A stretch of DNA of 57,647 nucleotides from an uncultured Prochlorococcus sp. (lineage in GTDB: Bacteria > Cyanobacteriota > Cyanobacteriia > PCC-6307 > Cyanobiaceae): the NCBI RefSeq assembly GCF_902522795.1, contig NZ_CABYWZ010000009.1, positions 1 to 57,647 of the forward strand, given 5' to 3'. A program made the translations under genes and the position numbers. Positions 37,442 through 46,833 of this stretch are shown one piece after another. How positions within the stretch are numbered: position 1 is the stretch's first letter; each line of letters starts with the position of its first letter. The notes under the pieces are model-generated. The model saw only the letters and a list, made by a program, of their open reading frames with translations. It made no database searches and was not told the DNA's origin.

Positions 37442-38101
37442 ATGCCCAATATTGAATATGAATTAAACGAGAAAATTCATGCGATTATTATTAACCCTTA
37501 TCTATCCTGGGAAAATTTCTGTGTGAATTGCGATTTGATAAGAAAATACAATATCAAAAATATTTCTACTTCACTAAATTATTTAGCTGATCTTAAAAAC
37601 TGTTTGGGTAATTACAGTGCGGATATAAACGCACTTATTTCTTACCCTTTAGCAGATTTACCAGTTTCATTTATTGAAGAATTAGTTTGTTTTGCAAAAG
37701 ATAAGGGTGCAAAAGGAATTGAATATATCCCAAACTTTATCAATTTATCCAAAAGAAATTTAGAAACTTTCGCTGCTGAAATTGAGCAAGTTAAATTATC
37801 AGGATTACCAGTTTCAATAATTATAAATAAATCAAAACTAAAAGAAGATGTTTTTATTAATGCGATAGAAATATGTTTGGAATTAGGAATAAAAAGTTTT
37901 CAATTCGGGGACGGGTTTGGGTCTTCTCTTACATCTTATGATGTCCCCGAAATACTAAAAATTACAGGTTCACAAAATCAAATAAAAGTTGTAGGGGGCA
38001 TAAAAAAACTGACGCAAGTAATTGAGTTGTTTGATAATGGAATTAGTTGCGTGGGAACTTCAAATTTTTGTGAAATTTTTGAAGAAGTAAACGTCATTTA
38101 A
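37442..38101 (+). CDS. DeoC-like TIM-barrel protein missing the Schiff-base lysine
   Basis: A 219-residue protein with DeoC family length and layout (deoxyribose-phosphate aldolase). True DeoC has KTSTGF, whose lysine forms the Schiff base. The corresponding strand here reads FQFGDGF (153-159), with Gln154 in place of the lysine. The ID/MV acidic region reads GIEYIPNF. The later lysine is kept (Lys182 in IKVVGGI). It is therefore probably not a classical aldolase. It lies 7 bases after hpf and abuts recO, as in a conserved operon. Annotated deoC in relatives. Confidence 0.78.
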   Translation: MPNIEYELNEKIHAIIINPYLSWENFCVNCDLIRKYNIKNISTSLNYLADLKNCLGNYSADINALISYPLADLPVSFIEELVCFAKDKGAKGIEYIPNFINLSKRNLETFAAEIEQVKLSGLPVSIIINKSKLKEDVFINAIEICLELGIKSFQFGDGFGSSLTSYDVPEILKITGSQNQIKVVGGIKKLTQVIELFDNGISCVGTSNFCEIFEEVNVI

Positions 38102-38887
38102 ATGTCTGGTTCAGGTGAGTGCAGACTAAAAGGTCTCTGTATTAAAGCTTCTCCATTAGGCGAGAATGATAGATTAATAACTATCCTCACCGATGAGCAA
38201 GGAATTGTTAGATTGGCGGTACCTGGTGCTAGGCGTCCTAAAAGTAGTCTTGCTGCAGCTACTCCTTTAACATATTTAAGTCTTCAAATTTTTGGGAAAA
38301 GAAATCTTAAATCTGTACGTCAAATTAAAATATTAAAAAGCTATTCTGGTCTAGGGAAAAATATTGAATGTCTTGCAGCCTCACAAGCAATAACTGAATT
38401 AACATTTTTATTAGTAGGTAATAATGACAAGCAACAAGACTATTTATCTTGCGTTCTGGCACATCTTGATAGGATTTATTTATATAAAGAGTCTCAAGAA
38501 GAAGATATTAAAATGCTCTCAATGAGTATCCAATCCTTAGTCCATCTATTAGCCATCGGGGGTATTAATTTACCAATTCATCATTGTTGTAAAACTGGAG
38601 AACCTATTATTCCACCTTTAGGAAATTGGGAATGGAGTTGTTATTATTTGCCAAGCGAAGGGTTTTCATCCATAGAAGATCCTCAAAGTAATCTAAAAAT
38701 AAATGCATCTGAAGTTGCGCTATTACAGAGACTTCTTTTCCCAGAATTACCAATAAAATCTAATGGAGAGTTGTTGGGTCCCAAAAAAGTCTGGCTTAAA
38801 ATATTATTCATTATTGAGACATGGATCTCTACTCAATTAGAGAAGGATCTATCTTCACTAAAAATGTTGAGAGAAATATATAGTTAG
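38102..38887 (+). CDS. recO: DNA repair protein RecO
   Basis: Mediator that loads RecA on gapped DNA with RecF and RecR. The 261-residue protein has the N-terminal OB fold (RLKGLCIKASPLGENDRLITILTDEQGIVRLAVPGARRP, about 8-46) and the C-terminal helical domain with CCKTGEPI and PSEGFSS. Its ATG follows the DeoC-like stop directly. The zinc-site cysteines of some RecO proteins are only partly present (HHCC near 160). It is followed by an 85-base gap before a glycosyltransferase gene. Confidence 0.92.
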   Translation: MSGSGECRLKGLCIKASPLGENDRLITILTDEQGIVRLAVPGARRPKSSLAAATPLTYLSLQIFGKRNLKSVRQIKILKSYSGLGKNIECLAASQAITELTFLLVGNNDKQQDYLSCVLAHLDRIYLYKESQEEDIKMLSMSIQSLVHLLAIGGINLPIHHCCKTGEPIIPPLGNWEWSCYYLPSEGFSSIEDPQSNLKINASEVALLQRLLFPELPIKSNGELLGPKKVWLKILFIIETWISTQLEKDLSSLKMLREIYS

Positions 38888-38972
38888 CATTTTCATGAAG
38901 CATATAAAAATTTAAAAATTATGAACATGGCGCCTTTGGCTGTTAACTTAATAAATAGTTAATCCAACTAAT

Positions 38973-40130
38973 GTGGTTCATATTGCCTGGTTAGGAAAAA
39001 AATCCCCTTTTTGTGGAAATGTAACTTACGGTAATTCAACTACTAAGGAATTAAAGGCCAGAGGGCATAAAATTAGTTTTATTCATTTCGACAATCCCTC
39101 TAGTTCAAATTCATCAACCCCATTATTTCTTGCAAATGATCCTGATGTAAGTCTCCCATATTTAATCAAATCCCAAGTTTATACAATACCCTCGCCCAGG
39201 GCAGAAAAAGAACTAAGGCTATCATTGGAAAGATTAAAACCTGACATAGTACATGCAAGCCTAACTTTATCTCCTTTAGACTTTAGACTTCCAGAGCTCT
39301 GTAATGAAATTAATGTTCCTCTTATAGGAACATTTCATCCACCATTTGATGCAAAAAATAGAAATTTAACTGCAAGCACTCAACAATTAACTTATCAACT
39401 TTATGCTCCCTCTTTAGCAAAGTTCGATAAAATAATCATTTTTTCTGAACCGCAAAAAAATGTTCTTGAGAAATTAGGAGTAATTAAAGAAAAACAAATA
39501 ATTATTCCAAACGGCGTTAATGAAAATATTTGGAAACCTTTTTGCGAAAAAAATAAAAAATATGATCAGGTAAAAAATAAACTTGGAAATGAAAGAATCT
39601 TTTTATATATGGGGAGAATTGCCAATGAGAAAAACATCGAGGCACTTTTACGTTCTTGGCGCCAAACAAAAAATAAAAATTGCAAATTAGTTATTGTTGG
39701 AGATGGTCCAATGAAGCCTACACTTGAAAATAGTTTTTCTGACCTTAATAATGAGAAATTAATTTGGTGGGGAGCTGAATCAGATTTAGAAACTAGGATA
39801 GCAATAATGCAAATAGCAGAAGTATTTTTTTTGCCAAGCCTAGTAGAGGGTTTGTCATTATCACTGTTAGAAGCAATGTCTACTGGTACTGCATGTGTAG
39901 CCACAGATGCAGGTGCTGATGGTGAAGTTTTAGATAACGGAGCAGGAATAGTGATTTCAACTGATAATGTCACTGCACAATTGAAAACTATAATCCCAAT
40001 TCTTATAGAACATCCTTCATTTACAAAAGATCTTGGAGAAAAAGCTAGAGAAAGAGTACTCGAGAGATATACAATTACAAAAAATATAAACTCACTTGAA
40101 AGAGTTTATATGAACTTAAAAGATAATTGA
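38973..40130 (+). CDS. Glycosyltransferase family 4
   Basis: A retaining GT-B glycosyltransferase of 385 residues. Features: LIGTFHPPFDA in the acceptor domain, PNGVNENIW, YMGRIANEKNIEALL, LVIVGDGP, and the EX7E nucleotide-sugar motif in VEGLSLSLLEAM followed by GTACVATDAGADGEV. The family includes SqdX and other lipid glycosyltransferases in cyanobacteria. Motifs do not define the substrate, so no gene symbol is given. The start is GTG at 38973. It is convergent with proC, 5 bases away. Confidence 0.9.
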   Translation: MVHIAWLGKKSPFCGNVTYGNSTTKELKARGHKISFIHFDNPSSSNSSTPLFLANDPDVSLPYLIKSQVYTIPSPRAEKELRLSLERLKPDIVHASLTLSPLDFRLPELCNEINVPLIGTFHPPFDAKNRNLTASTQQLTYQLYAPSLAKFDKIIIFSEPQKNVLEKLGVIKEKQIIIPNGVNENIWKPFCEKNKKYDQVKNKLGNERIFLYMGRIANEKNIEALLRSWRQTKNKNCKLVIVGDGPMKPTLENSFSDLNNEKLIWWGAESDLETRIAIMQIAEVFFLPSLVEGLSLSLLEAMSTGTACVATDAGADGEVLDNGAGIVISTDNVTAQLKTIIPILIEHPSFTKDLGEKARERVLERYTITKNINSLERVYMNLKDN

Positions 40131-40135
40131 AAAAC

Positions 40136-40948
40136 CTAACGAAACTCTTTACTTCGATTACTAGCTGAAACTATTGATTCAATTAATGCTGACCTTACAC
40201 TCTTTTTTTCTAACACCCTTAAAGCAGAAATAGTTGTTCCACCAGGAGAAGTTACTAAATTTTTAAGCTCAGAAGTAGTAAGTTTTTTTTCCTTTATTAG
40301 ACAAATAGTCCCTAGTATCATTTCCATAACAAGTTCCTCTGAAATTATTTTTGGTAATCCACCGCTTAATCCTCCATCACTTAATGCTTCTATAATTAAA
40401 GTAATAATTGCAGGACCTGATGAAGTTAAAGCTAAAAATATATCAAGATAATCTTCAGTAAATTCATAAATTTTACTAGTATTTTCAAATAATTTTTTTG
40501 TAAATTGTTTCTGATCTTCTGTAATTTCTTCTCCCCAAGAAATCCCTGTTAAACCTTTTCCAATAGTTATTGGAATATTTGTAACCACCCTCACACATTT
40601 ATGATTAGGAAACTTTTGAGTAAGTCTATTTATTGAAACCCCCGCAAGAATTGAAACTATTAAATTGTCCTTGTTTTTTATATGATGGGCCTCACTTATT
40701 TCATTGATTTGTTGGGGTTTTATCGAAAGAAGTTTATATTGACAATCCCAAATAACGTTTGCCTCTTTAGAACCTGATCTATAAACGTTTATATTATGTT
40801 TATAATTTTTTTTTATATTTTCTATACTTTTTTCTGTATTTACAACACAAAAAACATTCTCTGGCTGAATTAATTTGTTTTCTAATAGAGGGGTTACTAT
40901 AGCACTTGCAATATTTCCAAAACCAATAATCGCAATTTTATCAGTCAC
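40136..40948 (-). CDS. proC: Pyrroline-5-carboxylate reductase
   Basis: Last step of proline synthesis, using NAD(P)H. The 270-residue protein has the Rossmann start IAIIGFGNIASAIV (about 5-18), KPQQINEI, VRVVTNIPITIGKGLTGISWG, SSGPAIITLIIEALSDGG and the C-terminal LVTSPGGTTISALRVLE typical of ProC. It follows sepF by 7 bases on the same strand, the order (sepF then proC) seen in many Gram-positive and cyanobacterial genomes. Confidence 0.96.
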   Translation of the reverse strand: MTDKIAIIGFGNIASAIVTPLLENKLIQPENVFCVVNTEKSIENIKKNYKHNINVYRSGSKEANVIWDCQYKLLSIKPQQINEISEAHHIKNKDNLIVSILAGVSINRLTQKFPNHKCVRVVTNIPITIGKGLTGISWGEEITEDQKQFTKKLFENTSKIYEFTEDYLDIFLALTSSGPAIITLIIEALSDGGLSGGLPKIISEELVMEMILGTICLIKEKKLTTSELKNLVTSPGGTTISALRVLEKKSVRSALIESIVSASNRSKEFR

Positions 40949-40955
40949 AGATTAA

Positions 40956-41531
40956 TCATGAATAAGCACTTAATTTAGAGTTCCCCCATGCAGGTTCTGG
41001 AGTAGTATTTTTACCCAAACTATATTGTGGTGTGTTTTCTCTAGACATAGAAGAAGGAGAAGCTTCTTCTGGGGAAGAAGTGGTTACATTTACACAACTT
41101 GGAGCAAAAAGAAAAATACTTTCACCGACTCTCTCTTGATGTCCATCAATTGCATATGTGCCCCCAGCAATAAAATCAACCGCTCTTTGTGCTTGATCAG
41201 GATCCATCATAGTTAAATTGAGGATTACAGTTTTTCTCTCTCTTAATGCTTGTATAGCTTGAGGCATCTCATCAAAACTTCTTGGTTCCATTAAGTTTAC
41301 TTCTGAGGATGAATTTGAGATCCCAGGCATACCAACTACTTTTGATGATCTGTTGTTATTCATAAAATCGAATGGATTTGAATTTGCAAGGGCATTTGCA
41401 TTCTTTGGATTTTGTTTGAAATTATTAATATCATTTAATTCTTCCTCTGAAGCATAATCCAACTCATCAAAATCATCATCGAGATACTCATCCCCTGCAA
41501 CAACTGCCTTTAATTTAGAAATAAGTGACAC
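40956..41531 (-). CDS. sepF: Cell division protein SepF
   Basis: A cytoplasmic protein that assists FtsZ ring assembly (known as Cdv2 in cyanobacteria). The 191-residue protein begins with an amphipathic membrane-binding segment ([13 protein letters not shown]) and an acidic linker. It then has the SepF core [65 protein letters not shown]. The C-terminal tail is serine-rich. A 150-base upstream region with two inverted repeats precedes it. proC follows closely. Confidence 0.95.
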   Translation of the reverse strand: MSLISKLKAVVAGDEYLDDDFDELDYASEEELNDINNFKQNPKNANALANSNPFDFMNNNRSSKVVGMPGISNSSSEVNLMEPRSFDEMPQAIQALRERKTVILNLTMMDPDQAQRAVDFIAGGTYAIDGHQERVGESIFLFAPSCVNVTTSSPEEASPSSMSRENTPQYSLGKNTTPEPAWGNSKLSAYS

Positions 41532-41558
41532 CTTTTAAATCCTCTTGAAATTGATTAC

Positions 41559-41603
41559 TAAGGTTTAAGAACCTTAAGTAATAGATTCATTTCTTAAATG
41601 AAT
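41559..41603. promoter_or_regulatory. Two tandem inverted repeats upstream of sepF
   Basis: Two perfect stem-loops lie in the 150 bases between sepF and pipY: TAAGGTT-TAAG-AACCTTA (41559-41576) and ATTCATTT-CTT-AAATGAAT (41585-41603). Neither has a long U-run after it on the minus strand. They could be operator sites or mRNA structure in the sepF leader, or a weak terminator for pipY. Confidence 0.35.
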
Positions 41604-41681
41604 AAACTACCTATACTTAAATAACGTTAGTTGAACTTTACCGCAAGTTAATAGATAAGATTTTTATAAAAAAATAACTAA

Positions 41682-42317
41682 TTAGGATCTGCCTCCAAAA
41701 ATCAATGATCCTAATCTTAACCAAGTTGATCCAGCGTCAATAGCTTCTTCCCAATCACCTGACATCCCCATGGAACAATCTGGTAGTTGCAGTGAATCAG
41801 CTAGAGCACGACATTTTTTGAACAACCCTAAATTTTCCTTAGAGCTAAGTCCTTTAGGATTGATAGTCATCAAACCGGTTAATGAAATATTTTTCAACTC
41901 TTGAATTTCTCTCCATTTTAAAATTAAAAATTCAGGATTAAAGCCTCCTTTAGTAGGGTCATCACTCAACTTAACCTGCAACATTATTAATGGATTTTTC
42001 TTCTCTTCACGTGATATGTTAGAAATCTTTTGCAACTTTTCGAATGAATCTACTGAATGAATGTATTTAAAATTTTGAACTATTTTTCTTATTTTATTAC
42101 TTTGTATTCTGCCAATAAAGTGCCAATTTAATTGTTTAAGATCTTTTAAGGTTAATTGTTTTTCAAACGCCTCTTGAACCTTACTTTCACCAAAATCATT
42201 CTGACCAATATTTTGAATAGTCTTGATTTCTTGACTTTTAAATCCTTTACTTACCGCAAGAATATTTACATTTGATGGTATTTTATTTTTTATTTTTAAA
42301 TAATTTGAAGGGTTCAC
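41682..42317 (-). CDS. pipY: PLP homeostasis protein (YggS/PipY)
   Basis: A PLP-binding single-domain TIM barrel of 211 residues. The cofactor lysine is Lys24 in ILAVSKGFKS. Other family segments are FGESKVQEA, WHFIGRIQSNK and the phosphate site SMGMSGDWEEAI with GSTWLRLGS. Proteins of this family balance PLP and amino acid pools. In cyanobacteria the gene is named pipY because it follows pipX. Here pipX lies 3 bases upstream, exactly that arrangement. Confidence 0.94.
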   Translation of the reverse strand: MNPSNYLKIKNKIPSNVNILAVSKGFKSQEIKTIQNIGQNDFGESKVQEAFEKQLTLKDLKQLNWHFIGRIQSNKIRKIVQNFKYIHSVDSFEKLQKISNISREEKKNPLIMLQVKLSDDPTKGGFNPEFLILKWREIQELKNISLTGLMTINPKGLSSKENLGLFKKCRALADSLQLPDCSMGMSGDWEEAIDAGSTWLRLGSLIFGGRS

Positions 42318-42320
42318 CTT

Positions 42321-42587
42321 TTATAAGAAAGTTTGCGTAAATAAATTCTCCCATTTAGAAAGTTCTTCAGATCCTTTTCTTCTAGCTTTTTGTAGGTTTA
42401 ATTCGGCCTGATTACGGGCATCTAAATAAGGTATAACTTCAAAAAAAACTTCTCTCTGTCGAACTTCTACCAAGAAAAACATTTTTTGAGCGTATAAAGT
42501 CGCATAAATATCTCTCCCATCATTTCCAGGAGAAACTTGGTATAACATACCAAATGTTGGATGGTTTAAATAACGCTCAGAACTCAA
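42321..42587 (-). CDS. pipX: PII-interacting protein X
   Basis: A small (88 aa) coactivator of NtcA that is titrated by PII (GlnB) according to 2-oxoglutarate and ADP levels. The N-terminal Tudor-like domain reads YLNHPTFGMLYQVSP (6-20) then LYAQKMFFLVEVR, and the C-terminal helices include DARNQAELNLQKARRKGSEEL. These match PipX of other cyanobacteria. It forms a two-gene unit with pipY. The EcfT-like gene ends upstream on the same strand, with 19 bases between. Confidence 0.93.
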   Translation of the reverse strand: MSSERYLNHPTFGMLYQVSPGNDGRDIYATLYAQKMFFLVEVRQREVFFEVIPYLDARNQAELNLQKARRKGSEELSKWENLFTQTFL

Positions 42588-42606
42588 ACCTAAAATATTG
42601 TGTTAT

Positions 42607-43521
42607 TTATAATGCACCATACAGTTTTCTAAGAAAAATTGCTATGCAAATAAAACAAATCGATAATGTATTAACAATTACATTGAGAGATTTTGAAGGA
42701 TAAAGAGTTCTAAATCTGTGAGTTTTTATAATAATTGTTTTCTTTGAGAGTAATGATTCTGCTCCATGATCAATTCTCAGAAATATATTTTGAAATAACC
42801 TTTCCACTAAGATTAATAAAACATTAAAAGATTTCTTTAATCCTAAATTTCGAAAATTTATTGATCTAACTGACACTGATTTAATGATATTTTGAAGTTC
42901 TTCCTGAACTAGAGGAATAAAACGTAATGCAATTAACAACTGAAAAAGCCACTTACTAGTTGGCAATCCAATCTTTCTTAATGGATACATAAACCAACTT
43001 AATCCCCATACAATGTCCTCCTGCAATGTGGTTAAAAGCATCAAATTCACACTATGAATAACGGTAAATATTAAAGTGGAGGTTTTTATTCCTAGTTCAA
43101 AGGCTTTTCTTGATAAGTTGTAGGGACCAAAATTAATAAACCATATCTTCTGAGAAGGAATTTGCAAAATATTCCATTCTTTTTGACTTTCCAGTAATAC
43201 TTGCAACTCATTGGGATTTCTTAAATATCCATCTAAAGATTGAATATCAGAAGAAGCAAGTATTGATATACAACCAATTAATAGTGATAAACATGAGAGA
43301 AAAAATAATGATCGCCACCATACTCTAGATGGCAAAAAACTTAAAAAAGTAATTAATAGTAAAAAACCAACTAAACTCAATCTCCATATTGGACCTGCCC
43401 AAATTGGAGTGATTAAAAATATCATTACGATAATTATCTTTAATCTACTATCTATAATTCTTAGCCAACTTCTATTACCATAAACGTATTGACCAACAGA
43501 AAATTTGGTTAGCAAATTCAT
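42607..43521 (-). CDS. EcfT/CbiQ-type transport permease
   Basis: A membrane protein of 304 residues with about five to six helices. The cytoplasmic region LLIALRFIPLVQEELQNIIKSVSVRS has the alanine-arginine-like segment of EcfT transmembrane proteins of energy-coupling factor importers. The N-terminus carries SRLKIIIVMIFLITPIWAGP. No S component or Ecf ATPase is next to it, so the vitamin or metal is unknown. It shares one base with the der stop, so the two genes are coupled. Confidence 0.82.
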   Translation of the reverse strand: MNLLTKFSVGQYVYGNRSWLRIIDSRLKIIIVMIFLITPIWAGPIWRLSLVGFLLLITFLSFLPSRVWWRSLFFLSCLSLLIGCISILASSDIQSLDGYLRNPNELQVLLESQKEWNILQIPSQKIWFINFGPYNLSRKAFELGIKTSTLIFTVIHSVNLMLLTTLQEDIVWGLSWFMYPLRKIGLPTSKWLFQLLIALRFIPLVQEELQNIIKSVSVRSINFRNLGLKKSFNVLLILVERLFQNIFLRIDHGAESLLSKKTIIIKTHRFRTLYPSKSLNVIVNTLSICFICIAIFLRKLYGAL

Positions 43522-44894
43522 TAATCTTTTTGAATTAACTCAATATTTTCTCTTTCGACTTCTTTATTTAAAGCTCTTTGCTGTTTTCCTCTCCAAATTA
43601 AAATGAGGGGTGTGCCTTCAAAGCCTAAATTCACTCTAATTTGTTTTTCAATATATCTTCTATAAGTTATTCCGAATAATTTAGGGTCATTTACAAAAAG
43701 AGTAAAAGTGGGAGGTTTGTTCTTTACTTGAGTACCGTAATAAAGCCTACCTTGCTTGCCGCTTCTCTTCGTTGGAGGACTTTTCCAACTGATTGATTCT
43801 TTAAGTACTTCATTAACTACTGAAGTTGTAACTCTTCTTCTATGTTGATTTACAGCATTAAGAGCATGCTCAAAAATATTATCTACTCTTTGACCAGTTA
43901 GGGCAGATATAAAAATCATTTTTGACCAGTTTAAAAAATAAAGTTTAGATCTAAGTTCTTTTTCTACTTGATAAATTGTTGAACTATTTTTTTCTATAAG
44001 ATCCCATTTATTAACTACAATTATACAAGCTCTGCCTTGTTCTTCTATTCGCCCAGCCAGCTTCTGGTCTTGATCAGTTACTCCGTTTACCGCATCTATA
44101 ACTAACACACAAACATCACTTCTATCTATTGCTTTAAAAGCCCTATTAATACCAAAGAACTCAGTACCATATTTAACATTTTTCTTTCTTCTTATCCCTG
44201 CAGTATCAATAATTTTCCAGTGATTATCACCTTTTTTGATAAGCGTATCTATTGAATCAGTTGTCGTACCACTAATATCACTAACTATTGCTCTCTTTTC
44301 TCCACAAATTGAATTTAACAAACTAGATTTACCAACATTAGGCCTACCAATAATTGACATCATTATCTTTTCTTCGTCATCCCGAATATTATTTTCAGGA
44401 AGTTCGCCTATAACGAGATCCAAAAGATCTCCAGTGCCTGAACCATGAATAGCCGAAACAGGATTAGGTTCCCCCAATCCTAATTTCCAGAACTCTGAAG
44501 CTAGGGATATACCCAGAGTAGTCGATTCGCATTTGTTAACAGCAACAATTGTTTTACAGCTTGAGTTTCTTAACCATTTTGCTATTGATAAATCACCATC
44601 AGTAACGCCTTGGTTCCCATCTACCACCAGTAACGCTAGCGAAGCCTCTTCTAGAGCCAAGAAAACTTGTGTCCTTATCTCTGGGAGAAATTCACTATCA
44701 TCATCAAAAACTAAACCTCCAGTATCAACTATTTGAAATTCCTTACCTCCCCATGAAGCATTTTGATAAGTTCTATCTCTTGTAACACCAGGTTTATCAA
44801 ATACTATTGCATCATTACTTTGGCAAAGACGATTAACTAAGGTAGATTTCCCAACGTTAGGTCTTCCGATAATTGCTATTGTAGGAAGAATCAA
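43521..44894 (-). CDS. der: GTPase Der (EngA)
   Basis: An essential GTPase for 50S ribosome assembly. The 457-residue protein has two G domains: GRPNVGKS at 10-17 with DTGGLVFDD, then a second [13 protein letters not shown] near 184 with [20 protein letters not shown] and a C-terminal KH-like domain ([11 protein letters not shown]). Length and double-domain structure are standard. It leads into the EcfT-like gene with overlapping ends. The next gene upstream, DUF1823, ends 74 bases away. Confidence 0.97.
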   Translation of the reverse strand: MILPTIAIIGRPNVGKSTLVNRLCQSNDAIVFDKPGVTRDRTYQNASWGGKEFQIVDTGGLVFDDDSEFLPEIRTQVFLALEEASLALLVVDGNQGVTDGDLSIAKWLRNSSCKTIVAVNKCESTTLGISLASEFWKLGLGEPNPVSAIHGSGTGDLLDLVIGELPENNIRDDEEKIMMSIIGRPNVGKSSLLNSICGEKRAIVSDISGTTTDSIDTLIKKGDNHWKIIDTAGIRRKKNVKYGTEFFGINRAFKAIDRSDVCVLVIDAVNGVTDQDQKLAGRIEEQGRACIIVVNKWDLIEKNSSTIYQVEKELRSKLYFLNWSKMIFISALTGQRVDNIFEHALNAVNQHRRRVTTSVVNEVLKESISWKSPPTKRSGKQGRLYYGTQVKNKPPTFTLFVNDPKLFGITYRRYIEKQIRVNLGFEGTPLILIWRGKQQRALNKEVERENIELIQKD

Positions 44895-44968
44895 TTCTTC
44901 TCTCCAAAGAAAGTAGTATCCATTACAACTATACCTTTAATAGAATCATTTACCTTATTCAAAAAAAC

Positions 44969-45454
44969 TTATTTGATTTCTGGATCTCCAAAATGTCCTT
45001 TAACTGGATTAAAAGGTATTGAACTGGGACTCGGCATTAATCTATTGTCTTTTGAAAAACAATCATTTTCATTCGCCCAATAAATCAACCAATTTACTGC
45101 CGTTGCTCTTCTGGTTCTTCTTGGATAAAGTTCATTAATCTTATAACCTTTGAAATTAAGAAAATTTTTCAATCCCTGTTTATAGTCTTTTGGAATTGAT
45201 CGGGTCAAATGTACTGAGGCTGGTCGCTCTGAAATGATTTGAGGAGCTTTATCAAATTTTTCTGACCAATAAGAAGGAGTTAATGCGCTAGAAACCCAAT
45301 TATTTAAAGTTGTTTCTTTAGTATAAAAAAGTCTTTCCCAAACCAATTCACAAACAAAAACATCACTAACCCTATCTTCGAGAACAAGAAATAATAAATC
45401 CTTACATATTGGCCATGTAAATTGAATTTCAACTAATTTTTCTTTTTTATTCAT
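44969..45454 (-). CDS. DUF1823 cyanobacterial protein
   Basis: A soluble 161-residue protein of the DUF1823 family, known in cyanobacteria and plastid-bearing relatives. Characteristic parts are VFVCELVWERLFY near residue 35, RPASVHLTRSIPKDYKQGLKNFLNFKGYKINELYPRRTRRATAVNWLIYWA (in the second half) and PFNPVKGHFGDPEIK at the end. No membrane helix or catalytic motif is visible. It overlaps the stop of cobI by one base, so the two are translated from one mRNA. Function unknown. Confidence 0.8.
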   Translation of the reverse strand: MNKKEKLVEIQFTWPICKDLLFLVLEDRVSDVFVCELVWERLFYTKETTLNNWVSSALTPSYWSEKFDKAPQIISERPASVHLTRSIPKDYKQGLKNFLNFKGYKINELYPRRTRRATAVNWLIYWANENDCFSKDNRLMPSPSSIPFNPVKGHFGDPEIK

Positions 45455-46209
45455 TAATCAAATCTTATTAAAATCAAAGAAAAATAAGGCATAAATTCAT
45501 TTTTATATTGTGATGCATATTGAATAATTTGATCAGGCATCCCAACACGTAAAGCTATTAATGTTGTATTGATGATATCCTCTTTTTTTAAAATTTCCCT
45601 GACTAAATTCCATCTTTTGCCAACTTTCATAATGGCCAATACCGTTTTATTTGTAATACTTTCCCTAATTAGCGTTGTCAATTCAGATTCTGAAGAAGGG
45701 CATTCTTTGATGATCAATGTCTCGCCTTTTCTTACCAAATCAAAATTATTCAAAGCTGCTGCAGCTGAAATAGAGGAAATACCAGGTATGGTTTTGGTAA
45801 TAATTTCAGCATGATTATTTTTTATTAACCTCAGAATATTAGAAGAGCTTGCAAATAGTGAAGTATCTCCAAGACAAAGTAAAACAACTGATTCGCCATT
45901 TTGTATAAATTTCACAATTTTTTCTACAGCATTAGACCAAATTTCATCTGGATCAAAATCCTTCCTAGCCATTGGAAAGATGATAGGGATATTTTTTTTA
46001 AATCTGGTGTATTTCTTGACTATTTCCGCAGCGAAACTCTTTTTATTATCATCTGATATTGGGAAAACTATAACTTTTGCTCTTTTTATTGCATCCACAG
46101 CAGCAATTGTTAAAAGCGATGGATCTCCAGGGCCTACACCAACTATGGTGAATGTTGGTAAATCAGTTTTATATCGATTAAGTAAACTTAAGAACTTGTT
46201 TATTATCAT
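45454..46209 (-). CDS. cobI: Precorrin-2 C20-methyltransferase
   Basis: A SAM-dependent tetrapyrrole methylase in cobalamin synthesis that modifies precorrin-2 or its cobalt form at C20. The 251-residue protein has the GVGPGDPSLLTIAAVDAI start (24-41), the LCLGDTSLFASS segment (about 112-123), GISSISAAAALN (about 142-153) and VGMPDQ near the C-terminus. Prochlorococcus makes its own pseudo-cobalamin. A short 5' region separates it from miaE. It could also be called cbiL in the anaerobic nomenclature. Confidence 0.9.
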   Translation of the reverse strand: MIINKFLSLLNRYKTDLPTFTIVGVGPGDPSLLTIAAVDAIKRAKVIVFPISDDNKKSFAAEIVKKYTRFKKNIPIIFPMARKDFDPDEIWSNAVEKIVKFIQNGESVVLLCLGDTSLFASSSNILRLIKNNHAEIITKTIPGISSISAAAALNNFDLVRKGETLIIKECPSSESELTTLIRESITNKTVLAIMKVGKRWNLVREILKKEDIINTTLIALRVGMPDQIIQYASQYKNEFMPYFSLILIRFD

Positions 46210-46224
46210 TTTTATTTTTTAACT

Positions 46225-46833
46225 TTAGCTATGTACCCTTGGCAATATAAAAGTTTCAGCCAGTATTGCTGACTCAATTTCAGACAATTCCTCTAACCTT
46301 TTGAAAGTTTGATTTTTAGAGAATTTAGTTTGAGCTAGTTTCCAGTAAACCCCAAAGTGTCTTGCCTCACTCTCTAGCAGAGACTCATAAAGGGATTTAA
46401 ACGATTTATCTTCAGAATTCAACGCAAGCAAGCTTAATCTTTCATGACTTCTTGCTTCAATAAGACCTGCTATTAAGAAACTATCAAGCATTCTATTGGG
46501 CTCTTCCTTTCTTATATTCTTGGACAATTCAGCTCCATATGGAGGCGGTTTTAAGGACTCAAGAGAATGTCCAAGATCCTTTAAAAAATAAAGTATTTTT
46601 TCAAAATGCTCTAATTCCTCTCTCGCTATCGGACTTAGAACTTCTGCCAAATTTGGTTCTGATGGATATCTAAACATCAATTGAATAGCTACTCCTGCTG
46701 CTTTTCTTTCACAATGAGCGTGGTCAATAAGAATATCTATTGGATTAGATAATGCGAGGTTGATCCACTCATCTGAGGTAAATGACGATAAATATTTAAT
46801 ATGAGAAGTGGGCCTTTTAAAATCGACTAGCAT
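46225..46833 (-). CDS. miaE: tRNA 2-methylthio-N6-isopentenyl-adenosine hydroxylase (MiaE)
   Basis: A non-haem di-iron hydroxylase that converts ms2i6A-37 to ms2io6A in tRNA. The 202-residue ferritin-like protein has iron ligands in DHAHCERKAAGVA (about 38-50), REELEHFE (about 70-77), EARSHERLS and ESEARHFG. These four EXXH-type clusters in the expected order identify the family. It follows aroQ on the same strand with an immediate junction and precedes cobI by 15 bases. Confidence 0.94.
   Translation of the reverse strand: MLVDFKRPTSHIKYLSSFTSDEWINLALSNPIDILIDHAHCERKAAGVAIQLMFRYPSEPNLAEVLSPIAREELEHFEKILYFLKDLGHSLESLKPPPYGAELSKNIRKEEPNRMLDSFLIAGLIEARSHERLSLLALNSEDKSFKSLYESLLESEARHFGVYWKLAQTKFSKNQTFKRLEELSEIESAILAETFILPRVHS

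Noticed and set aside
37442..38101. DeoC-like gene as a pseudogene
   Set aside because: The frame is full length, tightly spaced in an operon and keeps the barrel pattern. Loss of one catalytic residue more likely means a changed function.
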